Positions 26,484 to 36,295 of a stretch of 64,000 nucleotides of DNA are shown here, piece after piece. The translations under genes and the position numbers were made by a program. Numbering within the stretch: position 1 is the stretch's first letter; each line of letters starts with the position of its first letter. Below the pieces are notes generated by a model. That model was not told where the DNA came from. It was given only the letters and a program-made list of their open reading frames with translations, and did no database searches. This stretch comes from Streptomyces sp. SolWspMP-5a-2 (GTDB lineage Bacteria > Actinomycetota > Actinomycetes > Streptomycetales > Streptomycetaceae): assembly GCF_900091845.1 (NCBI RefSeq), contig NZ_FMCI01000392.1:30497-94496 (forward strand), in the 5' to 3' direction.

Positions 26484-27332
26484 GTGCGGAAGCAGAACTG
26501 GCTCATCACCGGCGTCAGCACCGGCCTCGGTCGCGCCTTCGCGGAGGCCGCCCTGGCCGCGGGTCACACCGTCGTCGGCACGGTCCGCTCCGAGGAGGAC
26601 CTGCGGGCCTTCGAGGAACTGGGGCCGGGCAGCGCCCACGGCCGTCTCCTGGACGTGACGGACGACGACGCCGTCCTCGGTGTGGTCACGGAGGTGGAGC
26701 AGAACGTCGGCCCCCTGGATGTCGTCGTCGCCAACGCCGGGTTCGGTCTCGAAGGGACCTTCGAGGAGACCCCGCTGGCCGAGATGCGGCGGCAGTTCGA
26801 GGTCAACGTGTTCGGGGCGGCGGCCACCCTGCAGGCGGCGCTGCCCCACATGCGCCGGCGCCGCCGGGGACACCTGATGGCCGTCACGTCCATGGGCGGC
26901 CTCATGGCCGTGCCCGGCATGTCCGCCTACTGCGGCAGCAAGTTCGCCCTGGAGGGCATCCTGGAGGCGCTGGGCAAGGAGGTCGCGCAGTTCGGTATCC
27001 ATGTGACGGCGATCGAGCCGGGCTCCTTCCGCACCGACTGGGCCGGACGGTCCATGACCCGCGCCGAGCGGACCATCGACGACTACGACACGCTGTTCAC
27101 TCCCCTCCGCGAGGCCCGGCAGAAGGCCAGCGGCAACCAGCTCGGCAATCCGGCCAGGGCCGGGGAAGCGGTCGTGCGCATCGCCTCGGTCGAGCAGCCG
27201 CCGGCGCACCTGGTCCTGGGCTCGGACGCCCTGCGCCTGGTCACCGCCGCCCGCACCGCCGTGGACGAGGACATCCGCGCCTGGGAGGCGCTCTCGCGTA
27301 CGACCGACTTCGCCGAGGGCGCTCAGCTCTGA
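26484..27332 (+). CDS. Short-chain dehydrogenase/reductase
   Basis: 282 residues from GTG 26484 behind GGAGGA. Rossmann motif TGVSTGLGRAFAEA, then NAGFG, the catalytic Ser (TSMGGL) and YCGSK (Tyr/Lys). It is the classical SDR type used on small ketones and aldehydes or xenobiotics. The stop overlaps the ATG of the TetR gene (TGATG), and an operator-like palindrome precedes it, so the pair forms an autoregulated unit. Confidence 0.9.
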   Translation: MRKQNWLITGVSTGLGRAFAEAALAAGHTVVGTVRSEEDLRAFEELGPGSAHGRLLDVTDDDAVLGVVTEVEQNVGPLDVVVANAGFGLEGTFEETPLAEMRRQFEVNVFGAAATLQAALPHMRRRRRGHLMAVTSMGGLMAVPGMSAYCGSKFALEGILEALGKEVAQFGIHVTAIEPGSFRTDWAGRSMTRAERTIDDYDTLFTPLREARQKASGNQLGNPARAGEAVVRIASVEQPPAHLVLGSDALRLVTAARTAVDEDIRAWEALSRTTDFAEGAQL

Positions 27333-27946
27333 TGCCCGGCCACCAGCCCCCGCGCGGCCGTCGCCCCGCCGAACGCAAGGGGGACGTCCGGGAGCGGGCC
27401 ATCCTCGACACCTGCGAAGCCCTGCTGGCCCGGAAGGGCTACGAGGCGATGACCGTCGGCGACATCGCGCAGGGCGCCGGCATCACGCGCGGCGCCCTGT
27501 ACTTCTACTACGGCTCCAAGCAGGAGGTGGTCACGGCGCTCGTGGCCCGGACCGTCGAGCACCTGTGGGAACGGTCCCGGCTCACCGCGCGGACCGACGA
27601 CCCGCGCGAGGCGGTGACGGCGGCCCTGCGGCGCACGGTCGAGCTGTGGAACGAGCACGGGCTGGTCATGCGCACGGCGATCGACCTGTCCCTGACCGTG
27701 CCGCCGATCGGTGAGCTGTGGGACCACACGGCCGACCTGTTCATCGCGGCCATCACCGCCGTCCTCGAACGCGCGGGCGTCCCGACGGGCGCCGCACCGG
27801 ACCAGGCCCCGGCGATGGCGCGCGCCCTGTGCTGGATGATCGAGCGGACCTTCTACCACGCCTCGCAGGAATCCCGCGAGGCGCTCCAGGAGGCGTCGGC
27901 GACGTGCGCCCACATCTGGCTGACCAGCGCCGGTCTGGTCGCCTGA
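27332..27946 (+). CDS. TetR-family transcriptional regulator
   Basis: 204 residues. N-terminal HTH (AILDTCEALLARKGYEAMTV, then ITRGALYFYYGSK) and a helical ligand domain (GLVMRTAIDLSLTVPPIGELW). Coupled to the SDR gene by TGATG. Most likely represses the SDR-TetR operon through the palindrome at 26412. Confidence 0.92.
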   Translation: MPGHQPPRGRRPAERKGDVRERAILDTCEALLARKGYEAMTVGDIAQGAGITRGALYFYYGSKQEVVTALVARTVEHLWERSRLTARTDDPREAVTAALRRTVELWNEHGLVMRTAIDLSLTVPPIGELWDHTADLFIAAITAVLERAGVPTGAAPDQAPAMARALCWMIERTFYHASQESREALQEASATCAHIWLTSAGLVA

Positions 27947-28004
27947 GTCCCCGCTCCGTCAGTGGTCCGTGAGGTCGGCGGGGACGGCGCGGGTCGGACG
28001 GGAC

Positions 28005-28997
28005 TCAGCCCGCCGGGGCGAACTCGCCGGTCACGTTGCCGACGTGGTCGTGCTCGCTCGCCACGTCGAGGTGCAGTTCCGGCCCGCCCTCGGAGAAGTC
28101 CACCTGGGACAGCTCCACCCACACCACGTTGGGGCTCGTGGTGGACTCGAAGAAGTACCGCCGCTCGGTGAGGTCCGCGACGGTGCGCCAGCGGGTGGTC
28201 GAGATGTTGGGCCGCACCTCGTCGGCGGTGCCGAACGGAGCGGAGGCGTTGCGGATCACGCTGAACATGTACGCCGCGGCCTCGCGCGCGTCCGCGGTGC
28301 TCGGAAGCTGCGCGGAGTAGTACGCGGCGCGCGCGAAGCGGTCGGGTGAGTCGACGCCGCCCGGCAGCGGTTGATCGCCGCCGAGCCCCTCGTACCGCTC
28401 CTTCAGCTCCAACTGCTCCTCGTACCAGGGGGAGTTCGCCATCACGGTGTACTGCTTGCCCTCGTGCACCACGGCCTTGCCGTCGCGGAACTCGACGATG
28501 GCCGAGTCGCCGTCCTGGTCGGCGAGCGCGAGGTGTCCGGTCCCCGGCTTGCTGCCGAGGTCCTTGGCGATGAGCTGGATGTCGCGTTCCGTGAGGCTCC
28601 GCACCGCGTCGGCGACGTTGTCGAAGCAGTCGAGCAGGTACTGGATCGCCCAGAACAGTTCGAGCCCGGGGCGGGCCGGGTCGCGGTCGCCGTAGTCCGA
28701 CTCGGAGAGGTACAGCCCGCTGGCCTGGAACCCCGCCTCGTTGACGCCGTCGACCGCTGCCTCGCGGTACATGAGGGCGACGACGCTGCCGAACCGCGAG
28801 GTCCAGGTGAAGTTGCCCGGGAGCGTGGGCGTGCTGGGCATGCTCAGGCGCTCCTCGCCCCGAGGGCGTACCGCCAGGATCGTGTCCGTGTCCTGGTACC
28901 AGTCCATGCTCCGGGAGACCAGGACGTTGCCCTGGGCGGGGCCGCCCTGCGCCGTGCGGGAGTGGCCCTGCGACGACCAGAGGATTCGTGTGCACAT
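28005..28997 (-). CDS. Ntn-type linear amide C-N hydrolase (choloylglycine hydrolase/penicillin V acylase family)
   Basis: 330 residues from ATG 28997, starting Met-Cys-Thr-Arg. After Met removal the Cys is the nucleophile of this N-terminal-nucleophile family. Further family motifs are SRSMDWYQDT, VALMYREAAVDGVNEAGF, MANSPWYEEQL (Asn) and RFARAAYYSAQL (Arg). No signal peptide, because Cys must be at the N-terminus. Hydrolyses amide bonds such as acyl-homoserine lactone, penicillin V or bile-salt-like conjugates; the exact substrate is unknown. Confidence 0.88.
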   Translation of the reverse strand: MCTRILWSSQGHSRTAQGGPAQGNVLVSRSMDWYQDTDTILAVRPRGEERLSMPSTPTLPGNFTWTSRFGSVVALMYREAAVDGVNEAGFQASGLYLSESDYGDRDPARPGLELFWAIQYLLDCFDNVADAVRSLTERDIQLIAKDLGSKPGTGHLALADQDGDSAIVEFRDGKAVVHEGKQYTVMANSPWYEEQLELKERYEGLGGDQPLPGGVDSPDRFARAAYYSAQLPSTADAREAAAYMFSVIRNASAPFGTADEVRPNISTTRWRTVADLTERRYFFESTTSPNVVWVELSQVDFSEGGPELHLDVASEHDHVGNVTGEFAPAG

Positions 28998-29252
28998 GGG
29001 TCGCATTGTCGCGGCGGGTATCGGGTCGGGCTGGTCGATCCGACCGAGGTTCACCCCATCGGTTCAGGGTTCGCGGCCTCATCTGCCGACGGCGACGGAC
29101 CGGCGCCGGGCGGCCGGACGGGGAGGCGGGCGAGTGACCGGTCACCGTGCGGCCCTCCCCCGTGGCCAGCGGATGTCACGGGTCCCCGCTGCGGATACCG
29201 TGGGAAAGGATCACCGGATGTTCCGCCCACCCGGAGGGAACGGAGTGCGGCG

Positions 29253-30975
29253 ATGGCCGAGGCAGGCAGGGGCAGCGGGAAGCGGCCCGTCGGCCCGCGC
29301 CTGGAGGAGTTGCTGAACGAGCTCCAGACACGGATCAACACGGTGCGCGGGACGCGCGAGCGGGTGTACAACCTGCTGGACGCGGTGCTCACCGTGGGCC
29401 GCGAACTGGACCTGTCCCAGGTGCTGCGGCGGATCGTGGAGACCGCCGTGGTGCTTGTGGACGCCGAGTACGGCGCCCTCGGCGTGATCAGCGCCGAGAG
29501 GGAGAGCCTCTCGGAGTTCCTGACGGTCGGCATGGACGACGCGCAGGTCGCCCGCATCGGCGCCCTGCCCGAGGGGCACGGCATCCTCGGTGAACTCATC
29601 CGGCACCCCGAGCCGCTGCGGCTGGCGGAGATCTCCGACCACCCGGCGTCCTACGGTTTCCCCGCCGGACACCCGCCGATGCACTCCTTCCTCGGGGTGC
29701 CGATCCGGGTCCGCGACGAGGTGTTCGGCAACCTCTACCTCACCGAGAAACGCGGCGGAGCCGCCTTCGACGCCGAGGACGAGACGGTGCTGGCCACCCT
29801 CGCCGTCGCCGCGGGCGTCGCCATCGAGAACGCCCGCCTCTACGAGGAGGCACGACGGCGCCAGCGCTGGCTTGAGGCGAACGCGGAGGTCACCCGCGCC
29901 CTCCTCTCCGGCGACGCCGAAGCCCGCGCCCTCGAACTGATCGTGAGCAGCGCCCGCGAGATCCTCCAGGCCGACCTCGGTGCGCTGGCGCTCCCGATCC
30001 CCGGCTCGGACGAACTCCAGGTCGTGCTCGCGGTGGGCCTGGAGGCCACGGCGCACCGGGGTCTGGTGCTGCCGCGGGTGGGTTCGTTCATGGGGGGCGG
30101 CCTGCGCCGGTCCTGAACCGATCACCACGGCGGACGCGCAGAAGGACCCGCGGATCACGGCGGGGCCGCCCCGGTGGGCGGGCCTGGGTCCCGCCGCGGC
30201 CGTGCGCATGGAGACCGGCACCGTCGCGCGGGGTGTCCTGCTCCTGGCCCGCGCGTCCGGCCGGGCCGTCTTCACCCCGACCGAGGTCGCGCCGCTGCGG
30301 GGGTTCGCCGGACAGGCCGCGCTCGCCCTGGAACTGGCCGACCGGCGCCAGGTCAACGAGCAGCTCGCTCTGTTCGAGGACCGGGACCGGATCGCCCGCG
30401 ACCTGCACGACCTCGCGATCCAGCGGCTGTTCGCGACCGGCATGACCCTCCAGAGCACTGTCCGGTTCGTGTCACGGCCGGAAGGGTCCGAGCGCCTGCT
30501 GCGGGCCGTCGACGACCTCGACGAGACCATCAAGATCATCCGCTCGACCATCTTCGGACTCCGCTCGCACGATCCCGGGACCGGGCGGGGGCTGCGTGTC
30601 CGGGCCGTCAAGACGGTCGACGACGCCCTCCCGACGCTGGGTTTCACCCCGTCCCTGCGGATGGAGGGGCTGCTGGACACGGACGTTCCCGCCGATGTCG
30701 CCGACCACGCCGTCGCGGTGCTGGTGGAGGCGCTGGCGAACGTGGCCCGGCACGCCGACGCGCGGGCCGCCGACCTCGCGCTCGTCGCCCGCTCCGGTGA
30801 GCTGACCGTGACCGTGACGGACGACGGGCGCGGCATCCCGGCGGGCAGGGGCCGCAGCAGCGGACTGCGCAACCTCTCGGAACGCGCGCAGGAGCTGGGC
30901 GGCGCGCTCACGGTGGAGAGACCCGACGGGGGCGGCACCCGGCTGGTGTGGCGGGTCCCGCTGACCCACGGCTGA
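29253..30975 (+). pseudogene. GAF-domain sensor histidine kinase (DevS/OsdK-like), frameshifted
   Basis: N-terminal frame 29253-30116 holds a first GAF domain (VGRELDLSQVLRRIVETAV to AGVAIENARLYEEA) and part of a second. After an extra G in the G6 run at 30092-30097 the product continues in another frame to 30975. That part completes the second GAF and adds HisKA_3 (DRDRIARDLHDLAIQRLFA) and an HATPase (LVEALANVARHADAR, VTDDGRGIP, SSGLRNLSERA). Removing one base restores a ~573-residue kinase like DevS/DosS of mycobacteria. It is either a sequencing error, a recent mutation or a switchable tract. No response regulator is adjacent; the only LuxR-type regulator in the window is at 61985. Confidence 0.85.
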
Positions 30976-31186
30976 GCGGCCCGGTCGGACGGCGGGCCCC
31001 GGCGTGCCGACGGCCTCGCGATGGCCGGCGGTCCCTTCCCCACGGGGCTGCCCGCTCCGGCCGCCCCGCACCGGGGCCGGTCGTCCCCGTCGGAATGCCC
31101 GGTCGCCCCTGGTGGAGCCGGTGTCACGGCTGCCAGGCTCACAGTGACGGCTGCGTGTCCGGCCCACGGCCGAAAGGCGGACGGCG

Positions 31187-31753
31187 ATGAGGACGACGGT
31201 GAGGATGTGGCGCTGGCGGTCCAACCCGCTCCGGCGGCGGTCGGACGTCCTGGAGAGATGGATCCTCCTGCTGGCCGCCCTCCTGCTCGCCGTCGCCGTG
31301 CCCCTTCTCGGCACCGTCACCGCGCTGCACACCGACCAGGCCATGCTGCGGCAGCGCCAGGACCGTCACACCGCCACCGCCGTCCTGACGACCGGCACGC
31401 CCACCGCGCACGGCGGTTACCCCACCGACGGCACCACCTGGGGACACGTCCGCTGGACCGCCCCCGACGGGACCACCCGCACCGGCACCACGCAGCTCGC
31501 CCCGGGTCTCACAAGCGGTACCCGGACCACCGTCTGGCTGGACCGCCAGGGCCGATTGACCACCGCACCCATCAGCACACGCTCCGCCACGGCGCAGTCC
31601 GCCATGTTCGGCGTCCTGACCGGGACCTGCGCCGCAAGCCTCGTGGCCGGAGGCACCAACGTGGCCCTGTGGCGCCTCGACACCGCTCGCGCCCGGAACT
31701 GGGAGAAGGAATGGGCCGACGTCGGACCGCGCTGGCGCCGTCGCACCGGCTAG
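31187..31753 (+). CDS. Rv1733c-like membrane protein
   Basis: 188 residues with two membrane segments: WILLLAALLLAVAVPLLGTV near residues 25-45 and FGVLTGTCAASLVAGGTNVALW near 143-165. An extracytoplasmic domain lies between (TATAVLTTGTPTAHGGYP, GHVRWTAPDG). This architecture and N-terminal NPLRRRSDVLE match the Rv1733c family, whose mycobacterial member is a DosR-regulon membrane antigen. Function unknown. Sits between the sensor kinase and GH65 genes of the dormancy island. Confidence 0.85.
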   Translation: MRTTVRMWRWRSNPLRRRSDVLERWILLLAALLLAVAVPLLGTVTALHTDQAMLRQRQDRHTATAVLTTGTPTAHGGYPTDGTTWGHVRWTAPDGTTRTGTTQLAPGLTSGTRTTVWLDRQGRLTTAPISTRSATAQSAMFGVLTGTCAASLVAGGTNVALWRLDTARARNWEKEWADVGPRWRRRTG

Positions 31754-31952
31754 GAGGACGGGCGTACGGCTGCCCGGGGTGCCCCGCCGCATGCTGGAGG
31801 GTGGGCCGCGACCGGGGTTCCGGCCGGGGCGCGGCGGTGCCGCGTCCGCCGGTCCCGCCCCCGTCCCACCGGCTCGGCCGTCCCGCGAGCCCGCGGAGGG
31901 CACCCGGTGGTCGGCGATCCGGTGGTCGTGCCCGTCGGAGGGAGCGCTGACC

Positions 31953-34331
31953 GTGCCTGACTGGACCTGGCGGTACGAGGGCTACGACCCGGAGCGCGAG
32001 CGGGTGCGGGAGACGCTGTGCACCCTCGGCAACGGTCGCTTCGCGACCCGTGGCGCGGCTCCCGAGACGTCCGCAGGAGCGGTGCACTACCCGGGCACGT
32101 ACGCGGCGGGCTGCTACGACCGTCTGGTGTCGACCGTGGGCGGCCGCGGGGTCGAGAACGAGGACCTGGTCAACCTCCCCAACTGGCTGCCTCTGCGGTT
32201 CCGGGCCGCGGGCGGGGACTGGTTCGGACCGGACGTGTTCCCGCCCCTGGCCCACGAGCAGGTGCTCGACCTGCGCCGCGGCCGGTTGACGCGCCGGACG
32301 CGGCTGCGGGACGGAGCGGGCCGCGTGGTGGCCGTCGAGCAGCGGCGGATCGTCCACATGGGGGACCCGTGTCTGGCCGCGCTGTCGACGCGGCTCACCC
32401 CGGTGGGCTGGAGCGGCGAGCTGGAGGTCGAGTCCGCGCTGGACGGCGCCGTCACCAACAGCGGCGTGGCGCGGTACCGGGAGCTGGACGGCCGCCATCT
32501 CACCGGGCACGCGACCGGCGCGGTCGAGCCGGACACGGTCTGGCTCGACTGCCGAACCGTCTCCTCCGGGGTGCGGGTCGCGCTGGCCGCCCGTACCCGG
32601 GTCGGGCCGGGTCCCCCTCGTGCCAGTGTTCTGGAGCCCGGCCCGCTGGCGGCCGTCCACCGCCTCACCCTGGCGGTCGCCGACCGGCGGCCGGTCACCG
32701 TCGACAAGACGGTCGCGCTGCACACCTCGCGCGACCCGGCGATCGGGGATCCGCTGACGGCGGCCCTCGACCGGGTCGCGGGCGCGGCCGACTTCGCCGG
32801 GCTGCTGGCCTCCCACACGACGGCCTGGGCCCACCTGTGGCGGCGGGCCGAACTCGATGTGGCCAACCGGGCCGGGCACGTGCTGCGGCTGCACCTCTTC
32901 CACGTCCTGCAGACCCTGTCGCCGCACACCGCGGACCTCGACGCCGGGGTGCCCGCCCGGGGTCTGCACGGCGAGGCGTACCGCGGGCACGTCTTCTGGG
33001 ACGAGCTGTTCGTCCTGCCGTTCCTGAACCCGCACCTGCCGGAGGTGTCGCGGGCGCTGCTCGGCTACCGATGCCGCAGGCTGGGCGCGGCGTGCCGGGC
33101 GGCGGCCGCGGAGGGGCGCAGGGGCGCCATGTTTCCGTGGCAGAGCGGCAGCGACGGCCGTGAGGAGACCCAGCGCCTGCACCTCAACCCGCGCTCCGGG
33201 CGCTGGCTGCCCGACCACTCCCGCCTCCAGCGGCACGTCGGCTCGGCGATCGCCTACACCATCTGGCGCTACTGCGAGGCCACCGGCGACACCGGGTTCC
33301 TCTACGGCGAGGGCGCCGAGACGCTGCTCCAGATCGCCCGGTTCTGGGCGGACAGCGCGGTCTGGTCCCCGGCGCACGCGCGGTACCGCATCCGCGGGGT
33401 GATGGGGCCCGACGAGTACCACGACGCCTATCCCGGCGCGGACCGTCCCGGTCTGGACGACAACGCGTACACGAACGTCACCGCCGCCTGGGTGCTGGCC
33501 CGTGCCCTGGACCTCGTCGGGGCGCTGCCGAGACGGCGGCGCGGGGAGCTGTTCGAACGCATCGCCCTCGATCCGGGGGAGCCCGAGCGGTGGGAGGACG
33601 TCTCACGGCGTCTGCGGGTGCCGTTCCACCAGGGCATCGTCAGCCAGTTCGACGGGTACGGGGACCTCGCCGCCCTGGACTGGGACGGCTACCGGTCCCG
33701 GTACGGCGACATCCGCCGCCTCGACCGGATCCTGGAGGCGGAGGGCGACACCGTCAACCGCTACCAGGCGTCCAAGCAGGCCGACGTCCTGATGCTGGGC
33801 TACCTCTTCCCGCCGGACGAGCTGGCCGGACTCTTCGCGCGCCTGGGACACCCGGTCGACGACGCGGACTGGCGGGCGACGGTCGACCACTACCTGGCGC
33901 GCACCAGTCACGGTTCGACGCTCAGCGGGCTCGTCCACGGGTGGGTGCTGGCCCGCGCCCACCGCGCCGACGCCTGGCGGTACGTCCACGAGGCGCTCAC
34001 CGGCGACGTGGCCGACGTGCAGGGCGGGACGACCGGCGAGGGCATCCACCTCGGCGCGATGGCGGGCACCCTCGATCTCGTCCAGCGGTGCCTCACCGGG
34101 CTGGAGCCGCGTCCCGACGCCCTGGGCCTCGACCCGGCGCCCCTGCCGCAGCTTTCGGACTTCTCCCTCACCGTCCGCTACCGCGACCACTGGGACATCA
34201 CCCTGCGGCTCGGCACGGGGCGGCTGGGGGTCGGCGTGTCCGAGACCGACGACAGCCCGCTGACCGTGCGGTTGCGTGATCAGGTCGTCACGATCGCCCC
34301 GGGTTCCTCGCGCACCCTCGCTCTCGGTTGA
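31953..34331 (+). CDS. GH65 disaccharide phosphorylase (maltose/trehalose/kojibiose type)
   Basis: 792 residues from GTG 31953 behind GGAGGGAG. N-terminal beta-sandwich (RRTRLRDGAGRVVAVEQ), an (alpha/alpha)6 barrel with catalytic acid Glu488 in RGVMGPDEYHDAY, KQADVLMLGYL and the phosphate-binding HGSTLSGLVHGWVLAR, and a small beta C-terminal domain. It phosphorolyses an alpha-glucoside to beta-glucose 1-phosphate, which the beta-phosphoglucomutase at 60992 can convert to glucose 6-phosphate. Saves one ATP compared with hydrolysis, sensible under energy limitation. Specificity among disaccharides cannot be decided. Confidence 0.9.
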   Translation: MPDWTWRYEGYDPERERVRETLCTLGNGRFATRGAAPETSAGAVHYPGTYAAGCYDRLVSTVGGRGVENEDLVNLPNWLPLRFRAAGGDWFGPDVFPPLAHEQVLDLRRGRLTRRTRLRDGAGRVVAVEQRRIVHMGDPCLAALSTRLTPVGWSGELEVESALDGAVTNSGVARYRELDGRHLTGHATGAVEPDTVWLDCRTVSSGVRVALAARTRVGPGPPRASVLEPGPLAAVHRLTLAVADRRPVTVDKTVALHTSRDPAIGDPLTAALDRVAGAADFAGLLASHTTAWAHLWRRAELDVANRAGHVLRLHLFHVLQTLSPHTADLDAGVPARGLHGEAYRGHVFWDELFVLPFLNPHLPEVSRALLGYRCRRLGAACRAAAAEGRRGAMFPWQSGSDGREETQRLHLNPRSGRWLPDHSRLQRHVGSAIAYTIWRYCEATGDTGFLYGEGAETLLQIARFWADSAVWSPAHARYRIRGVMGPDEYHDAYPGADRPGLDDNAYTNVTAAWVLARALDLVGALPRRRRGELFERIALDPGEPERWEDVSRRLRVPFHQGIVSQFDGYGDLAALDWDGYRSRYGDIRRLDRILEAEGDTVNRYQASKQADVLMLGYLFPPDELAGLFARLGHPVDDADWRATVDHYLARTSHGSTLSGLVHGWVLARAHRADAWRYVHEALTGDVADVQGGTTGEGIHLGAMAGTLDLVQRCLTGLEPRPDALGLDPAPLPQLSDFSLTVRYRDHWDITLRLGTGRLGVGVSETDDSPLTVRLRDQVVTIAPGSSRTLALG

Positions 34332-34332
34332 G

Positions 34333-34350
34333 CCGGGGTCCGCGCCCCGG
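34333..34350. terminator. Short GC hairpin between convergent genes
   Basis: CCGGGG / CCCCGG arms with a 6-base loop, starting 2 bases after the GH65 stop and ending 10 bases before the end of the opposite gene. Position and symmetry suggest a bidirectional terminator, but the stem is only 6 bp. Confidence 0.4.
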
Positions 34351-34359
34351 GCGGCCGGT

Positions 34360-35010
34360 TCAGCCCGCCTCGATCCTGCGGCCGGTGAGCCGCACCGGGG
34401 CGATCCGCATCCACAGGTCGCGTTCGCCTCCGGCCCAGGGGTCGGTGTACGCCTGGCGGGTGTAGCGCGTCACGGCGCTCGTGTCGGTGACCCGTCGCGC
34501 GGGGCCGACCGCGAGGACGCTCCACGCCTCGCTGCGGGCCTCGTCGACGTGGTCGACCTCGAAGGCGGCCTCCGCGCCGTCCGCCAGCGCGGGCACGGAC
34601 CCCGGCGAGGTGCGGAAGACGATCCCGTCGTCGACGACCGTGTAGTTGACCGGCAGGATCGCGGGGCCGTTCGGCGTGGTGACCGCGACACGTCCGATGC
34701 CGTGGGTGGACATCAGGGTCCGGCACTGGCCGGGAGTCAGTTTCAGCGACCTCGGCCTCGCCGCGGCCCGCCCCATGCCCTCGGGCAGGTCGACGGAGCC
34801 GCCGCGGAGCCGTGCCACGGTGGTGTCGAGCGCGTCCGCGACGCTGAGCAGGAAGGCGAGGCCGGGCGTGGCGGAGGGGGACTCCTCCACGTACCGCAGG
34901 TATCCGGGGGCGACTCCGGCCCGCTCGGCCACCTCCCCGCTGGAGAGCCCCAGTTCCTGTCGGCGTCCGACCAGCCGTCTGCCGATGTCTCCGCCGGGCA
35001 TCGGGCTCAC
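34360..35010 (-). CDS. XRE-HTH fused to pyridoxamine-5'-phosphate-oxidase-like domain
   Basis: 216 residues from GTG 35010 (GTGA overlap with the upstream dehydrogenase stop), or from ATG 35001. Residues ~5-70 form an XRE helix-turn-helix (LVGRRQELGLSSGEVAERAG, LRYVEESPSATPG). Residues ~85-210 form a split-barrel flavin/F420-binding domain (GRVAVTTPNGPAILPVNYTV, VFRTSPGS, AAFEVDHVDE, WSVLAVGPAR). A close paralogue lies at 62944. Perhaps a redox-sensing repressor; the combination is recurrent in Streptomyces dormancy islands. Confidence 0.85.
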   Translation of the reverse strand: MSPMPGGDIGRRLVGRRQELGLSSGEVAERAGVAPGYLRYVEESPSATPGLAFLLSVADALDTTVARLRGGSVDLPEGMGRAAARPRSLKLTPGQCRTLMSTHGIGRVAVTTPNGPAILPVNYTVVDDGIVFRTSPGSVPALADGAEAAFEVDHVDEARSEAWSVLAVGPARRVTDTSAVTRYTRQAYTDPWAGGERDLWMRIAPVRLTGRRIEAG

Positions 35011-36086
35011 GCCCCTTCCGTCGGGCGCAGGCTCACGGCGTCGTGCCGGGGCGAGCCGAGCACGACCTTCAGCGCGCCGGTGTCGGCGGCACGGGAGAAC
35101 ACCTCGTACGCCTCTTCCATCGCGTCGAGGGGGAAGGTGTGGGTGACCATCGAGGAGGTCGGCAGGCGTCCGGCGGCCGCCATGCGCAACAGCGTGGGCG
35201 TGGAGGAGGTGTCGACGAGCCCGGTGGTGATCGTCACGTTCTTGATCCACAGGTCCTCCAGGTGCAGCACCGCGGGCTTCCCGTGCACCCCGATGTTGGC
35301 GACGTGCCCGCCGGGCCGCACCACGCGGGTGCACAGCTCGAAGCTCTCCGGGACGCCGACGGCCTCGATGACGGTGTCGGCCCCGAGTCCCCCGGTCAGG
35401 TCGGCCACGAGCCGTTCGGGGTCCTCGTCGGCGAGGGCGACGGCGTCGGCCCCGAAGTGCTTGGCCGCTTCCAGTCGGCCCGCCGCGAGGTCGACGGCGA
35501 TGATCCGGTACGGGGACAGCAGCCCGGCGGTGGCGACGGCGGCGAGCCCGATGGGTCCCGCTCCGACGACGACCACCGTCTCCCCCGGCCGCACCCGGCC
35601 GTTGAGCACCCCGACCTCGTACGCGGTGGGGAAGATGTCGGCGAGGAGCACGGCGTCGCCGCCCGGGAGCGAGCCGGGCAGCGGGTGCACAGACAGGTCC
35701 GCGTGCGGGACGCGCGCGTACTCGGCCTGGGTGCCGTCGATCAGATGGCCGAGTGTCCAGCCCCCGCCGCCGCGGCACTGCCCGTAGGCCGCTTGCCGGC
35801 AGTAGCGGCAACGGCCGCAGGCCGTGATGCAGGAGACGAGCACCCGGTCGCCCGCGCGGACGGACCGCACGTCGGGTCCCGCCTCGACGACCTCGCCCAC
35901 GGCCTCGTGCCCGAGGACGGTGCCGGGCGGCACGTCCGGGACGTCCCCCTTGAGGATGTGCAGGTCCGTGCCGCAGATCGTGACCGCGTCCACCCGGACG
36001 ACGACGTCGCCGGGTTCCTCGATACGCGGGTCCGCCACGTCCTTCCAGGTGGCCGACCCGGGGCCGTTGAAGACGAACGCTTTCAT
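35007..36086 (-). CDS. Zinc-dependent alcohol dehydrogenase
   Basis: 359 residues. Catalytic-zinc motifs ICGTDLHILKGD and LGHEAVGEVVEAG, and the structural-zinc cluster CGRCRYCRQAAYGQC. Rossmann motif VVGAGPIGLAAVA. It resembles the bacterial MDR enzymes used for aldehyde/NADH balance in fermentation-like conditions. Preceded by two copies of the island palindrome at 36227-36260 and coupled to the XRE-flavin protein downstream, so both are probably induced as part of the dormancy regulon. Confidence 0.9.
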   Translation of the reverse strand: MKAFVFNGPGSATWKDVADPRIEEPGDVVVRVDAVTICGTDLHILKGDVPDVPPGTVLGHEAVGEVVEAGPDVRSVRAGDRVLVSCITACGRCRYCRQAAYGQCRGGGGWTLGHLIDGTQAEYARVPHADLSVHPLPGSLPGGDAVLLADIFPTAYEVGVLNGRVRPGETVVVVGAGPIGLAAVATAGLLSPYRIIAVDLAAGRLEAAKHFGADAVALADEDPERLVADLTGGLGADTVIEAVGVPESFELCTRVVRPGGHVANIGVHGKPAVLHLEDLWIKNVTITTGLVDTSSTPTLLRMAAAGRLPTSSMVTHTFPLDAMEEAYEVFSRAADTGALKVVLGSPRHDAVSLRPTEGA

Positions 36087-36226
36087 GACCGTTCCTTCCG
36101 TCGGGTCCCCCCGGGGAGGGTCCGCCGTCGGGTACGGTGGCGACCGGCTCCGCGGAGTGCGGGCACGGGAGACGGACGGACCGTGGACACACCCCACAGC
36201 GTGCGCCGGTCCGGGCTGCGGGGCTT

Positions 36227-36260
36227 GGGCCGACCGGGCCCCGTCGGGACCGCACGGCCC
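36227..36260. promoter_or_regulatory. Tandem dormancy-type palindromes before the alcohol dehydrogenase
   Basis: GGGCCGACCGGGCC (36227-36240) and GGACCGCACGGCCC (36247-36260), centres 20 bp apart, about 140-175 bases upstream of the ADH start. Same 14-bp pattern as at many genes of the island; candidate operator for a DevR/OsdR-like regulator. Confidence 0.6.
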
Positions 36261-36295
36261 ATGACGGCGCTCCGGTGCGGCGGACCGCCCGCGGC

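Noticed and set aside
27947..27985. GTCCCCGC / GCGGGGAC inverted repeat after the TetR gene
   Set aside because: 8-bp stem but 23-base loop; not convincing as a terminator.
29141..29154. Possible island palindrome before the GAF kinase (ACCGTGCGGCCC)
   Set aside because: Only one half-site fits; not enough to claim an operator.
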